Of a stretch of DNA of 64,000 nucleotides, positions 27,494 through 36,486 are shown one piece after another. This stretch comes from Turritopsis dohrnii. Its lineage: Eukaryota; Cnidaria; Hydrozoa; Anthoathecata; Oceaniidae. The position numbers were made by a program, and so were the translations under genes. Numbering within the stretch: the first letter of the stretch is position 1; the number at the start of each line of letters is the position of its first letter. The stretch lies in contig BQMF02000205.1 of the NCBI GenBank assembly GCA_027922465.2, forward strand, positions 310,001 through 374,000, read 5' to 3'. The notes under the pieces were generated by a model. The model worked only from the letters and a program-made list of their open reading frames with translations, did no database searches and was not told the origin of the DNA.

Positions 27494-27611
27494 AAGTTTA
27501 CAAAAGGAAGTTCATAAAAGAGTAGTGAGTCAAACAGATTCACTCCCATCTCACGAAGAAGAGAAAATAGCTTTGGTTTTAGCGATTACCACGATGTTTA
27601 GTATATGGTAT
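27423..27611 (+). repeat. Duplicated 3' gene end, copy 1
   Basis: Near-identical to 28,109-28,277, apart from an 18-bp segment missing from copy 2 and small changes around the stop. Copy 1 has a shift that ends the frame early. Confidence 0.85.
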
Positions 27612-28108
27612 TATTATTATTATTGAAAACAAAACTCCCTTAGGAGAACCCCCTAGGGTTTTTGTTGTTGTTGTTGTTGTTGTGATACCCTAGAGGGTTT
27701 TTAATTCATTGTCTTCGATCTAACCGGCACTCCACCCTGGCTTCTCCAATCCACCAGCTCTGAGCTCTACCCCTAGATCTTAGACTATTTGTGTGACTAC
27801 TTACGAACTCCGACTACTACGCACGCGAATGGCCGTTCATGATCTGTTCGAGTATATTACATCTAGTCACATTGTTTTTCCGACAACTTTTGGCACATTT
27901 TGTGGTGAATACCGGGAGCGGACGGCACCATCCAGTTCCAATCTAGCCGCTCCACTAGACCTTCCCTTTCCGGCAGACTCTGTCGCCTGTTCACCACAAT
28001 TTTCAAATTATTCCGCTCTTGGGTTTTATATCATTCATTTAGACCTTAGTGTCTGCTTGTGGTGTCCCTCGGAACGCTATAATTTTGTTTTTTATTTTGA
28101 TTACATAA
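27612..28108. other. GC-richer segment between the duplicated gene ends
   Basis: About 500 bp, visibly less A/T-rich than the rest of the element. It includes TTG repeats (27,661-27,682) and two CCCTAG(A)GGGTTTT-type blocks. An open frame at 27,793-28,116 has no recognisable domain and is not called. It looks like material not originally part of the Polinton. Confidence 0.5.
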
Positions 28109-28316
28109 CAAAATGATTAGTGTTATGCAAGAGCATCATATTTCACCCAAAGTGACTAGCTCTCCAACAAAAAATAAAAGTTCACAAAAGAAAGTTCAAA
28201 CAGATTCACTCCCATCTCACGAAGAAGAGAAAATAGCTTTGGTTTTAGCGATTACCACGATGTTTAGTATATGGTATGTATTTTCGCTGATCAGCGTATG
28301 TAGTTTGCAATTATAG
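28109..28316 (+). pseudogene. Duplicated 3' gene end, copy 2 (67 codons)
   Basis: It starts at an internal ATG equivalent to the one near 27,425, reads VMQEHHISPKVTSSPT, an acidic Ser-rich linker and a hydrophobic helix, and ends after 67 codons in sequence of the following SINE-like insertion. It is a partial duplication of the gene at 26,465-27,493. Whether it is expressed is unknown. Confidence 0.6.
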
Positions 28317-28633
28317 CCGGCATTGTGGATACATGCTAACACTTCTAAGCCCTGGCGTTTGTTGAATTTCGATCGAAATGACGGTAACCTGAATGTCTCT
28401 ATGGACCAGAGAAACCTGACAGTGATAAATCACCCAGACACAATGCTAACCATTCCGCGATATATTCAACACAACTGCGGGGAAGTGCGCACTCATGCAA
28501 GTTTTACAACCAGAACATGAGAGATCTACAACCGCCGAAGTATATATACTTCCTCTCAGACGAACTGCGTGGGGTTCGAACACACGACCTTGTTGTTACA
28601 AGTTAGCGTTCTTATCCACTAGACTACGCTGAT
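28288..28633 (-). mobile_element. tRNA-derived SINE-like insertion inside the Polinton
   Basis: On the minus strand the head starts near 28,632 with CAGCGTAGTCTAGTGGATAAG (A-box-like) and has TGTTCGAACCCC (B-box-like) about 35 bp later. The body runs toward 28,290. CGCTGATC occurs at both ends and may be the target duplication. The anticodon stem does not pair as in a working tRNA, so this is not called a tRNA gene. Confidence 0.55.
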
Positions 28634-29112
28634 CTGTATGTTATATGTATTGTTAGCTTATTTATGTTATAAAGTTAAACTACTACAAACTGCTTTTTAC
28701 TAGCATTTTTATGAGATATTTAATTGTTTACAATTATGAGTAATTTGTGGTTATAATAACACGTTTCATAACTCGTATCGCGTTATGAAAACAAAGATAT
28801 ATTAGCTATAGTAGGGAAATTCCCGAAATTATATGATTTTGGACCAACATCCGCACTTTCCTATCTCTTCTTCTACCAAATCGGAGCAAAGAAATGTTAT
28901 TGACCAAGAACAACTAAATCTATTCTCTAACATATCTTTTATAATTAAACCGCTATTACAAATAACGTCCTCGTCTTTATAATCCATATCCGTAATTTCG
29001 TATTTATTAATCATACAAAATTATATTTAAAACTGCTTACGTGTTATTTGAGAATTTTGTTATGTAATAGAAACTTACCACGTACACACACAAAAAACTG
29101 ATATAAAAAAAT

Positions 29113-29475
29113 ATGATCACAAGTATATATAGACAATGGAATTCCCAACAGTTGATACATTCGAACGAAAACATGGAACAAATTATTCCGATCATAAAGT
29201 GGAGAGAGCTATCTGAAAACGTGATTTATCATGTTAAATCTGTGGGTGAGATAGACACACCCGCATCTGAATTTGGTTCTGGAACAGCTATGTATGCAGA
29301 GGTGCAAGACAGAAGAGGAAACTTATATAAGACATGGTTACCTGCAAGACTTTGCGTTGAATTGAAGGATTATGGTTGGAATTCTAGAGAAGCCTTTGTC
29401 AGACCGAGGGGGCTCAAACAATCTGAAAAGAATCCTGAAAGACAATTCTTTGATTATGACATTATGTGGCGCTAA
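29113..29475 (+). CDS. Small Polinton protein, possible OB-fold DNA-binding protein
   Basis: 120 codons from 29,113. The more likely start is the in-frame ATG at 29,173 (MEQIIPIIKW), giving 100 residues. The pattern W..L.....Y.V.........A.V.D..GN.Y.TWLP.RL is an alternating beta-strand layout with conserved aromatic residues. A beta-barrel single-strand DNA-binding role would fit beside the replication genes, but this is a guess from strand pattern. A GATATAAAAA box lies just upstream. It is followed by the convergent integrase gene. Confidence 0.65.
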   Translation: MITSIYRQWNSQQLIHSNENMEQIIPIIKWRELSENVIYHVKSVGEIDTPASEFGSGTAMYAEVQDRRGNLYKTWLPARLCVELKDYGWNSREAFVRPRGLKQSEKNPERQFFDYDIMWR

Positions 29476-29533
29476 ACCTCGTCGCTAGACGACTTATCTT
29501 TACTTGTTTCTAGTAAAGATACTTTTGTACGAT

Positions 29534-30533
29534 TCACCAACCTTGCACATAATCAGGAGGTAGCTCTGTATCTTCAGGTATCAACATCAACTCTTCTTTT
29601 ACAAAAGCTCGTTCAGGTCCATCTTGAAGGTAATACATTACACGGTTACCTGGTTGATCTACTACCTCACTCAATCTATATGTCTTCTTTGACCATATCC
29701 TATCTGTTGCTCTTTTTCGATGGTCGTCGTGCTCTTCACCCGGTTGCAATAGATATCTATACAAACCATCTTGAGGTAATTTTTCTTCGGGTGGATAGCT
29801 CTCTCGTTTAGCGAGAAGTACCTCTTTCATTTTAATAGCATCTTTCGGTTTCATATCGATCATCCGAGTCTTCGTATTGTTTAATCTATCTACAAGTTTA
29901 TACAAATATTTGACCCACGTAGATGATACCTTTTCCGAATCGTTTAGTTCTTGAGCATCTTGTATTTTGAATAAATTTTCGGCAAGTATCTTGTTCAACG
30001 CCTCGACAAACGCTGTATGGGTATGCTTATATTTAGTAGTTACTCTTTTAATTTCGACGTTATTCTTCTCCAACAGCTTTGTCACATCCGCTTTGAATTC
30101 TGAACCGTTATCACATTGAAATACTTTTGGATAGTTTAAGGGTGCCAACTCTATAGATATCTCTTATCATATCGGCAACCTCTTTGGCTTTCTTAGTCTT
30201 CAAAGGTCGGGCTACTTTGTAACGTGAAGCAACATCGATACCGGATAAGATGTACTTGTATTTATTACCATATAGCATATCACTAGGCATGTACAATATA
30301 TCAAATTGGTGAATCTCATTCGGTTTAGTCACTTCATAATGTGAACGTTCAACATGTTTCGGTGCTGGTAAATGTACTTGCCACAAAGCTTGTTTTGATA
30401 GCCACTTCTTAATTACCTTCGGTTTGAAGTCGAATCCTCTTAGATTGCGAACAGCCTTTTGTCCTTTCCACAAGTTTTGAGGTTGATAATAAATCTCTTG
30501 AAGTTTAGTGTCTGACATTTTATTTATAAACAA
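29534..30533 (-). pseudogene. Polinton integrase (DD35E), one frameshift
   Basis: Retrovirus-type integrase that inserts the element. The first frame (30,533 to about 30,150) holds the first catalytic Asp in HQFDILYMP. The second frame (about 30,150 to 29,534) holds the second Asp in CDNGSEF and the Glu in AFVEALNK, with exactly 35 residues between them. A C-terminal segment resembles the chromo/SH3-like tail of Polinton integrases. All three catalytic residues are present, so the only visible damage is one frameshift near 30,140-30,150. An N-terminal zinc finger was not seen. It lies between the small DNA-binding protein and the SAP protein. Confidence 0.88.
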
Positions 30534-30628
30534 CGTTTATTTTAGCTCGTTTTTTTTTTAACAAAAATGACACGAGAAAAGTGACTTAAACGTTGTTTAT
30601 TATCTTTATATAAAGCATAAACATAAAC

Positions 30629-30910
30629 ATGACCGACAAAATAGAATCAGATTACAAGTCAATGACTCGTGACGCTTTACGAAAATTATGTGCGTCACGA
30701 AAAATAAAATATGCTAACCTAATGAACAAAGCTAAATTACTCGAGGTGCTTGAGAAAAATGATGAGGATCCATCTTATATTCTCGATCCTGATACGAAAC
30801 AAACGGTTAATAAATACTGTTTAAACTGGATAAAAAATAACAGAGAAAAATATCTCAGCTCTCAAAAACGTTATAACGCTAAGAGAGAGAAGAGAGTTTA
30901 CAAAAAATAA
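30629..30910 (+). CDS. SAP-domain protein, 93 aa
   Basis: Residues about 8-43 form a SAP helix-extended-loop-helix motif (TRDALRKLCASRKIKYANLM..KAKLLEVLEK), a DNA-binding module. The rest is basic and aromatic (KRYNAKREKRVYKK). A TATATAAAG box lies about 20 bp before the ATG. The next gene, the polymerase, begins with another SAP motif, so the two may bind the same DNA region, perhaps the terminal repeats. The frame is intact. Confidence 0.8.
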   Translation: MTDKIESDYKSMTRDALRKLCASRKIKYANLMNKAKLLEVLEKNDEDPSYILDPDTKQTVNKYCLNWIKNNREKYLSSQKRYNAKREKRVYKK

Positions 30911-31061
30911 ATAAATTGACCTCGCTTTTGTTACTTAATCAACGAGTAACAAAAATAGAACACAAAGGTTACGAATCTTTTGGATGAAAAATTGGAAAAT
31001 GATAATTGAAAATTTTAAAAAGTGATTTAAAAAGATATAATCGTGATATATATATTACAAC

Positions 31062-34000
31062 ATGACTACTAGAAAAACTGTTGTTGAATTAAAAGCTCTC
31101 GCTAGAGAACGCGGTTTACATGGCTACTCAAAACTCAGAAAAGCTGAGTTGATCGAATTATTAGCAAACCCACCTATCCGACCTGTTCCACCACCAAGAC
31201 CTACTAGGTTTAACCGACCTGTTCCACCACCAAGACCTGTTCCATTTATTCCTACCCAACAAGATATGGATATCTTTGAACAGCGAGAAATGTCGAAAAA
31301 TAGACCTGTTGTGAAAAGTAAGTTGGATGAATGGAGAGATTGGTTGGTAAATCATGTACCTAAACCTATTAAGGAGAAAACTAGTAAAGCTTTCAAAACT
31401 TTGAAAGATAAGGTTCTCAATCTGTATAAAAAGGTTAGAAAAGAGAGAGATGAGGATGATAATGTTGTTCGAGAATTAGATCAACGACCACAAATCAACT
31501 TGATTGAAAGCCATCCAAGAATGAACAGGTATGAGGTTACCGGTATTTTGAATTCAGACCTATCAAATATGATTTTCAACCGAATCAGAGAAGATATCGA
31601 AATGCGTTCGAGGATTGTTTACAGTTTTACCGCTAAAATTTATCGGGGAAATGGGGAACTTGTAAAGTATGAAAAGACGCTTCCTGGAGAAGGTACTTAT
31701 ACAAGTTTATCCGCAATCGAGGAGTATATCAAACGATGTGAGAGTCGAAGGTTAGATTTGGACGATGATGGTGTTTGGTCTAAGGCGTATCTACCAGCAG
31801 CCGAGGTTTTCGATAGTCCGGGTGTCTATCAGGGGCGGGTTGAGTTTACTCGAATTATCATAAAAGTCATACACAGCAATGAACCGCTCATGGGTTGTGG
31901 TCCTCTGCCTGATTGGCTTCGTGAGAAAAGATGTATCCATGCGATAGATGATAAAAACGACAATCTGTGTGTATGGAGATGTCTTGCTATCTACTTTGGG
32001 TATGCTAAAAACAAACAAAGACCTGCTAAACGCACTACTAGCAAAGCGTTAGAACTAGCTCGAGATTTTTATGATGATCAGAACCTAAAAGTTAAGGATG
32101 TACGAGCTACAAAACTTGTTGATTTTGAAGGTATTGCCAAACAGTTTAATGTCAACATCCGTCTATATGAGCCGAAAAACCAACAGGTTTGGAAATTGGT
32201 GTTTGGTAAAAACCAGTTCAGAAAAAGTTTACCTTGTGTTGATATTGGTCTCTACGAGGGTCATTGCTTCTACATAAAGGATCTTGAAGGTTTGACGAAA
32301 CACTGGGAATGTGCCGGTTGCGAACAAAGGTTTAATAGACATGGTCACTATAATAGACACGTAACAGAAAACCTTTGTTCAGGAGGAAAAACCAAGCTGA
32401 TATGCAAAGGAGAAAAGTTTAAGCATATCATGAACAGTTCTGAGAAGGTATTCTATGGAGGTAACACCCAGTTCAGTTATGCCGGTTGTCGATGGATTGA
32501 AAAACAATCTGAAATCACAGGTAGACATATTCATCACGCTCTTTGTGGTCATGGTGGTGAGAGGTGTGTGAAGATTAACAAGCGAGAGATTCTTGTAGAT
32601 GGGTATGAACCTGAAAGTAATACTGTCTATCAATATTATGGTTGTAAATGGCATGGATGTCCTTGTATAAATGGTGATCCGAAAAAATATCGAGCTACAC
32701 TCGACATGGAGACAAAAATTAGGAGTCTTGGTTATGATGTTGTTTCAGTTTGGGCGTGTGAAATACCGGAGTTGAGTACCGTTGAGCTTGAAAAGAAGTT
32801 TGTTCCATACCCATACTTTATCGTGTTTGATTTCGAAACGATACTCCATAAACTCGACCAACAAGTTACGAGTGATCTGACTTTTGACACTAAACATATC
32901 GCAGTCAGCGTTGCTATTACCGATAACTTTACAAATAAACCCACCTTTCTTGTAAATTCGGATCCGGAAAAGCTCATCAAAGACTTTATTTTAGATTTAG
33001 AAAAACGGTGGGAGGGGGTCTCGAAATGTGTAAGTGAAAAATATTATTTGCCCGACAAAGATTCGCTTCCATCCTCCGTAGTTATGCGACACGAAGCTTG
33101 GTGTAATCAGGTTCCTGTGCTAGGTTTCAATAGCGGTAAATACGATCTCAATATGATCAAGAAGCACTTTGTTAATCATATGACAGAACAGGCCGGTTCA
33201 ATCTCTGTGGCTAAGAAAGAGAATAGCTATATGTTTTTGACGACCGGTCAGTTCAAATTTTTAGATGTGAAATCTTATCTTGCACCGGGTCTTTCTTTTG
33301 ATGGTTGGTGTAAAGCAAACAATTGTGAAGAACAAAAACTCGTCTTTCCTTATGAATGGATGGATAGTTTTGAGAAACTTTCTCACATAGGCACTGTTAA
33401 ATATGAAGACTTTTACTCGAGTCTCAAGAAAAAGATTTTAATCACTACTCAAGAATATGAAGATTTTAAGGTTGAATTTGAGAAACGTGGGTGTGTTACG
33501 ATGTTGGATTGGTTAAAAGAATATAACTTGGCTGATGTTGTACCGTTTGTTGAAGCTTTGGAGAAGACGCGAGAATATTATTATGGAGACGATATCGATA
33601 TGTTGAAGGATGCTGTATCTATTCCTGGAATTTCGATGACTTATGTTTTGAACAAAGCGTTGAAAATGAAAAAGAAAGGAGAGCCCGATTTGTATGCACC
33701 CGGACAACCTTGTACGTGTAAATGTTCGAAGGAATGTTATAAACAAGGTTGCAAAGACTGTTCAAAAATACGGAAAGATTGTGAGGCGTGTCCGAAAAAC
33801 AAAGCTTACGAGTTGTTGAAAACCGGTATGGTTGGTGGTCCGAGTATTGTGTTTTCCAGATACGCCGAAAGAGGTGTGTCAAAGATACGACCTCATAAAT
33901 ATAAAGACGCTAGGGATTGTGAGTCTGTTGTTGGTTTTGATGCGAATAGTTTGTATCTGTTTTGTTCGGGGCAGGAGATGCCCTGTGGAAAAGAGAGTTA

Positions 34001-35192
34001 CATCGAGGTCGAAAATCCTACAGATCCGGAGTATTTGAAAGAGTTTTCCGAGGGTGTATGTGACGGTTCTATTTTTGGTTTTTGTCAGGTAGATATTCAT
34101 GTTCCGGAAGGGTTAAAAGCTAAATTTGAAGAGTTTTCACCTCTGTTTGTTGTCGATAAAATTCCTGAGAGATTAGTACCTCAACATATGAAGGATTATC
34201 AAACAGCTACAAATAGGATGAGTATCAAAGGAACTAAAAAGTTATTGGGGGTTTGTAAGGCAAAGAAGATTTTATTATATACACCGTTGTTGAAGTGGTA
34301 TATAGATCACGGTTTGAAGGTGACTGGCGTATATAAAATTCTGAAATATACAGCGAGCAGGCCGTTCAAATGGTTCCCTAAAGAAGTAACCGATGCGAGA
34401 CGAGATGGTGATTCGAACCCTGCATTAAAACAACTCGGTGACACTCATAAACTGAAAGGTAATTCGTTCTACGGTAAAATGATTGAAGATCTCGAAAAAC
34501 ATACCAATAATACGTACACAAAATCCGAGGAGAATGTCGATAAGGCGTTCAGAAGCCCTTTCTTTGACGATCTTGAAGTCATTAATGAGACGTTTGAGAT
34601 CAAAGAGAGAAAACGTCAAGTCAATATAAATCGACCTTATCAATGCGGTATCGCCGTGTACCAATTTGCTAAATTGAGGATGCTTGAGTTTTACTACGAT
34701 TTTCTCGATAAATATATTGACAGGAGGGATTTTGAATTGATTCAAATGGATACGGATAGTATGTACATGGCTCTTTCGTCTAAGTCGTTGGATGATATCG
34801 TTAAACCCGAACTTAAGGATTATTATTTCAATCAAGGTAAAGCAGAATTTTTAAGTACTAGTAAATACCATGATAGAACACCGGGTTTATTCAAGGCGGA
34901 GTTCAATGGTACGCGAATGATTGCGCTCACCAGTAAATGTTATTTTGCGGAGAATCAAGATTTAGGTAAGTCAAAATTTAGTTGTAAGGGAATTTCAAAA
35001 AGACAAAATGAAATGAGTTGGCAGCGATACAAAGAAGCTTTGGATGGTAGTAAGGACATGGCACAAAATACAGGGTTTAGGGTAAGTAATCATAAGATCG
35101 TCACGTACACACAAAAGAAACTAGGTCTCAGCGCTTATTATGACAAAAGAATCGTAGCCGATGATGGGATACACACCAAACCTCTATACTAA
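31062..35192 (+). CDS. Protein-primed DNA polymerase B with SAP, OTU-like and nuclease-like N-terminal domains
   Basis: Replicates the element from its termini. 1376 residues, intact. Residues 3-37 are a SAP motif, followed by a proline-rich linker. About 300-405 resembles an OTU-like cysteine protease: D300, C303 in NDNLCVWRCLA and H401 in GHCFYIKDL. A C2H2-type finger follows (CAGCEQRF..H..H). About 500-560 looks like a restriction-type nuclease (D513, then GCKWHGCPC at 527-535, then VWACE). Exonuclease motifs are FDFETI (D590/E592), NSGKYD and YNLAD. Polymerase motif A is DANSLY (D960), motif B KLKGNSFYG (K1132), motif C DTDS (D1230/D1232), then SKCYF. The last 23 codons, including the stop, lie in the right terminal repeat. 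A GATATATATATTACA box precedes the ATG. Polymerase call is certain; the OTU and nuclease calls are by motif. Confidence 0.95.
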   Translation: MTTRKTVVELKALARERGLHGYSKLRKAELIELLANPPIRPVPPPRPTRFNRPVPPPRPVPFIPTQQDMDIFEQREMSKNRPVVKSKLDEWRDWLVNHVPKPIKEKTSKAFKTLKDKVLNLYKKVRKERDEDDNVVRELDQRPQINLIESHPRMNRYEVTGILNSDLSNMIFNRIREDIEMRSRIVYSFTAKIYRGNGELVKYEKTLPGEGTYTSLSAIEEYIKRCESRRLDLDDDGVWSKAYLPAAEVFDSPGVYQGRVEFTRIIIKVIHSNEPLMGCGPLPDWLREKRCIHAIDDKNDNLCVWRCLAIYFGYAKNKQRPAKRTTSKALELARDFYDDQNLKVKDVRATKLVDFEGIAKQFNVNIRLYEPKNQQVWKLVFGKNQFRKSLPCVDIGLYEGHCFYIKDLEGLTKHWECAGCEQRFNRHGHYNRHVTENLCSGGKTKLICKGEKFKHIMNSSEKVFYGGNTQFSYAGCRWIEKQSEITGRHIHHALCGHGGERCVKINKREILVDGYEPESNTVYQYYGCKWHGCPCINGDPKKYRATLDMETKIRSLGYDVVSVWACEIPELSTVELEKKFVPYPYFIVFDFETILHKLDQQVTSDLTFDTKHIAVSVAITDNFTNKPTFLVNSDPEKLIKDFILDLEKRWEGVSKCVSEKYYLPDKDSLPSSVVMRHEAWCNQVPVLGFNSGKYDLNMIKKHFVNHMTEQAGSISVAKKENSYMFLTTGQFKFLDVKSYLAPGLSFDGWCKANNCEEQKLVFPYEWMDSFEKLSHIGTVKYEDFYSSLKKKILITTQEYEDFKVEFEKRGCVTMLDWLKEYNLADVVPFVEALEKTREYYYGDDIDMLKDAVSIPGISMTYVLNKALKMKKKGEPDLYAPGQPCTCKCSKECYKQGCKDCSKIRKDCEACPKNKAYELLKTGMVGGPSIVFSRYAERGVSKIRPHKYKDARDCESVVGFDANSLYLFCSGQEMPCGKESYIEVENPTDPEYLKEFSEGVCDGSIFGFCQVDIHVPEGLKAKFEEFSPLFVVDKIPERLVPQHMKDYQTATNRMSIKGTKKLLGVCKAKKILLYTPLLKWYIDHGLKVTGVYKILKYTASRPFKWFPKEVTDARRDGDSNPALKQLGDTHKLKGNSFYGKMIEDLEKHTNNTYTKSEENVDKAFRSPFFDDLEVINETFEIKERKRQVNINRPYQCGIAVYQFAKLRMLEFYYDFLDKYIDRRDFELIQMDTDSMYMALSSKSLDDIVKPELKDYYFNQGKAEFLSTSKYHDRTPGLFKAEFNGTRMIALTSKCYFAENQDLGKSKFSCKGISKRQNEMSWQRYKEALDGSKDMAQNTGFRVSNHKIVTYTQKKLGLSAYYDKRIVADDGIHTKPLY

Positions 35193-35346
35193 TTGAAATT
35201 CATTCACGATAACACTTATTAACGCGTTTCACGTTAATAATGTCATGGGGAAATCCCCCTTATTTTCACCGTTCAAAAATATAGTAAATTCTCGATAAAA
35301 TTATGAATATCGAAAAGTGGGCCTATATTGACCCTCACCTACTACT
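35124..35346. repeat. Polinton right terminal inverted repeat
   Basis: 223 bp, inverse of 19,392-19,614. It contains the final codons and stop of the polymerase gene in its inner 69 bp; the outer part is noncoding. Confidence 0.95.
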
Positions 35347-36427
35347 AATGTCAGTTTCCGATTTTGTTCTTCATCATCTTCATCCTCCAACTTTTCGTGT
35401 TGACGTCACACGGTGGTATAGAATTATTAGCTGACTTTGCTTTTTTTTTCCCGTTTCAAAGCATGGTACTGTAAGTTGAATGTTTTTTCGTATCTCTTTC
35501 CTAATTTATTATTATTTATACTATGTTATTTAGGAAGTTCGTATGATAAAATTGCTAAGACATTTTTCATATTACTTTTGTGTTGTTTTAGTGCAGTGAA
35601 CGACTAGGATTTTGAAGCACAGCTTGAAATCTGAAATTTTGACAACAACATTTTATTTTTGTATAATGTTTTAGCTCTAAATCTTTCGTTCGATAAATTT
35701 TATTCGGTTTTTGGCGGATCTTGCCTTAAAAAGATTTTAATTGGATTTCTGTGTATGCAAGAAAGCCTACAAATTGTCGTTCTTCGTGTTTTCCTTCTTT
35801 TTTCTGTCCTCCAAATCTGGTGTGATCATAATCAATAAAACCTTTTAATATTTTCTTCTTGTTTTTTATGTAAACTTTGGCTATTTCTTGTTTCGAATCA
35901 AAGTTTGAAACCCAGTTTTCTAATGGATTTTTCGCTTTAATTTTTTTTTCTTTCTTTTGGTTCTTACAGAATTTCTTTAACAAATGTTTATCTTATTTTG
36001 ATTATAAAATACGTATCCATGGTTTCAGTTCACACATTTCTTTTGTTTGTAGCCAATACTTTCTGATATTACTTGTTAAGCCTTAATGACACTTTTTGAA
36101 AGGTATAAATTAGCATCAGTGTGAGATAGGACTAAGACATAACAAAAAGTAACAAAGTTTTTCTTTGTTTTTGTTTCCGTGTTGTATAGCTTGCAATGTA
36201 TAGCTTGCTGTGTGTGTACAAATTGGAATGCTTGAGCGCGGGGGCATTTTTAGCTAAAGCTACATGCTAGTTTATTTAGAATGAGTTACTAAATCTGCCA
36301 ACCCGAAGAATTCTAAAACCCGATCCTATTCCAACAATATTTTCACACTCAAACATCGCTAAGAAAAGGTTATCTAGTTGTCATAGAGAAGAGTCTTCTG
36401 TTAAGAGACAGGTGATTTGACCTCGCC
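35347..36427. other. AT-rich flank between Polinton and Kolobok-like gene, no gene seen
   Basis: Probably includes the 5' untranslated or first-exon part of the Kolobok-like element. The element's left end could not be placed. No TTAA-flanked inverted termini were recognised. Confidence 0.4.
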
Positions 36428-36486
36428 TTGATATATAAATCTGAACTGAAAATCAGCGTTATATTGAGATTTCATTTTACATTTCA

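Larger units (their letters stand above)
19392..35346. mobile_element. Complete Polinton/Maverick element (15,955 bp)
   Basis: Large self-synthesising DNA transposon with virus-type gene content. It is bounded by 223-bp terminal inverted repeats that begin AGTAGTAGGTGAGGGTCAAT. It contains protein-primed DNA polymerase B, a DD35E integrase, an FtsK/HerA-like packaging ATPase, a major capsid protein, a probable minor capsid protein and accessory genes. Genes are tightly packed, intronless and on both strands. No exact 6-bp target duplication is visible: the flanks are GTCTCG on the left and AATGTC on the right, with GATGTC three bases further out on the left. No adenovirus-type maturation protease was recognised. 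Three genes carry frameshifts; polymerase, ATPase and major capsid are open. Confidence 0.95.

Noticed and set aside
27793..28116. 107-codon frame considered as the missing Polinton protease
   Set aside because: No His/Cys protease motif; lies in the inserted GC-richer block.
28560..28632. tRNA gene on the minus strand
   Set aside because: A- and B-box-like blocks exist but the anticodon stem does not pair; better read as a SINE head.
31161..35100. Many antisense frames within the polymerase gene
   Set aside because: Shadows of an uninterrupted coding frame with all polymerase motifs.
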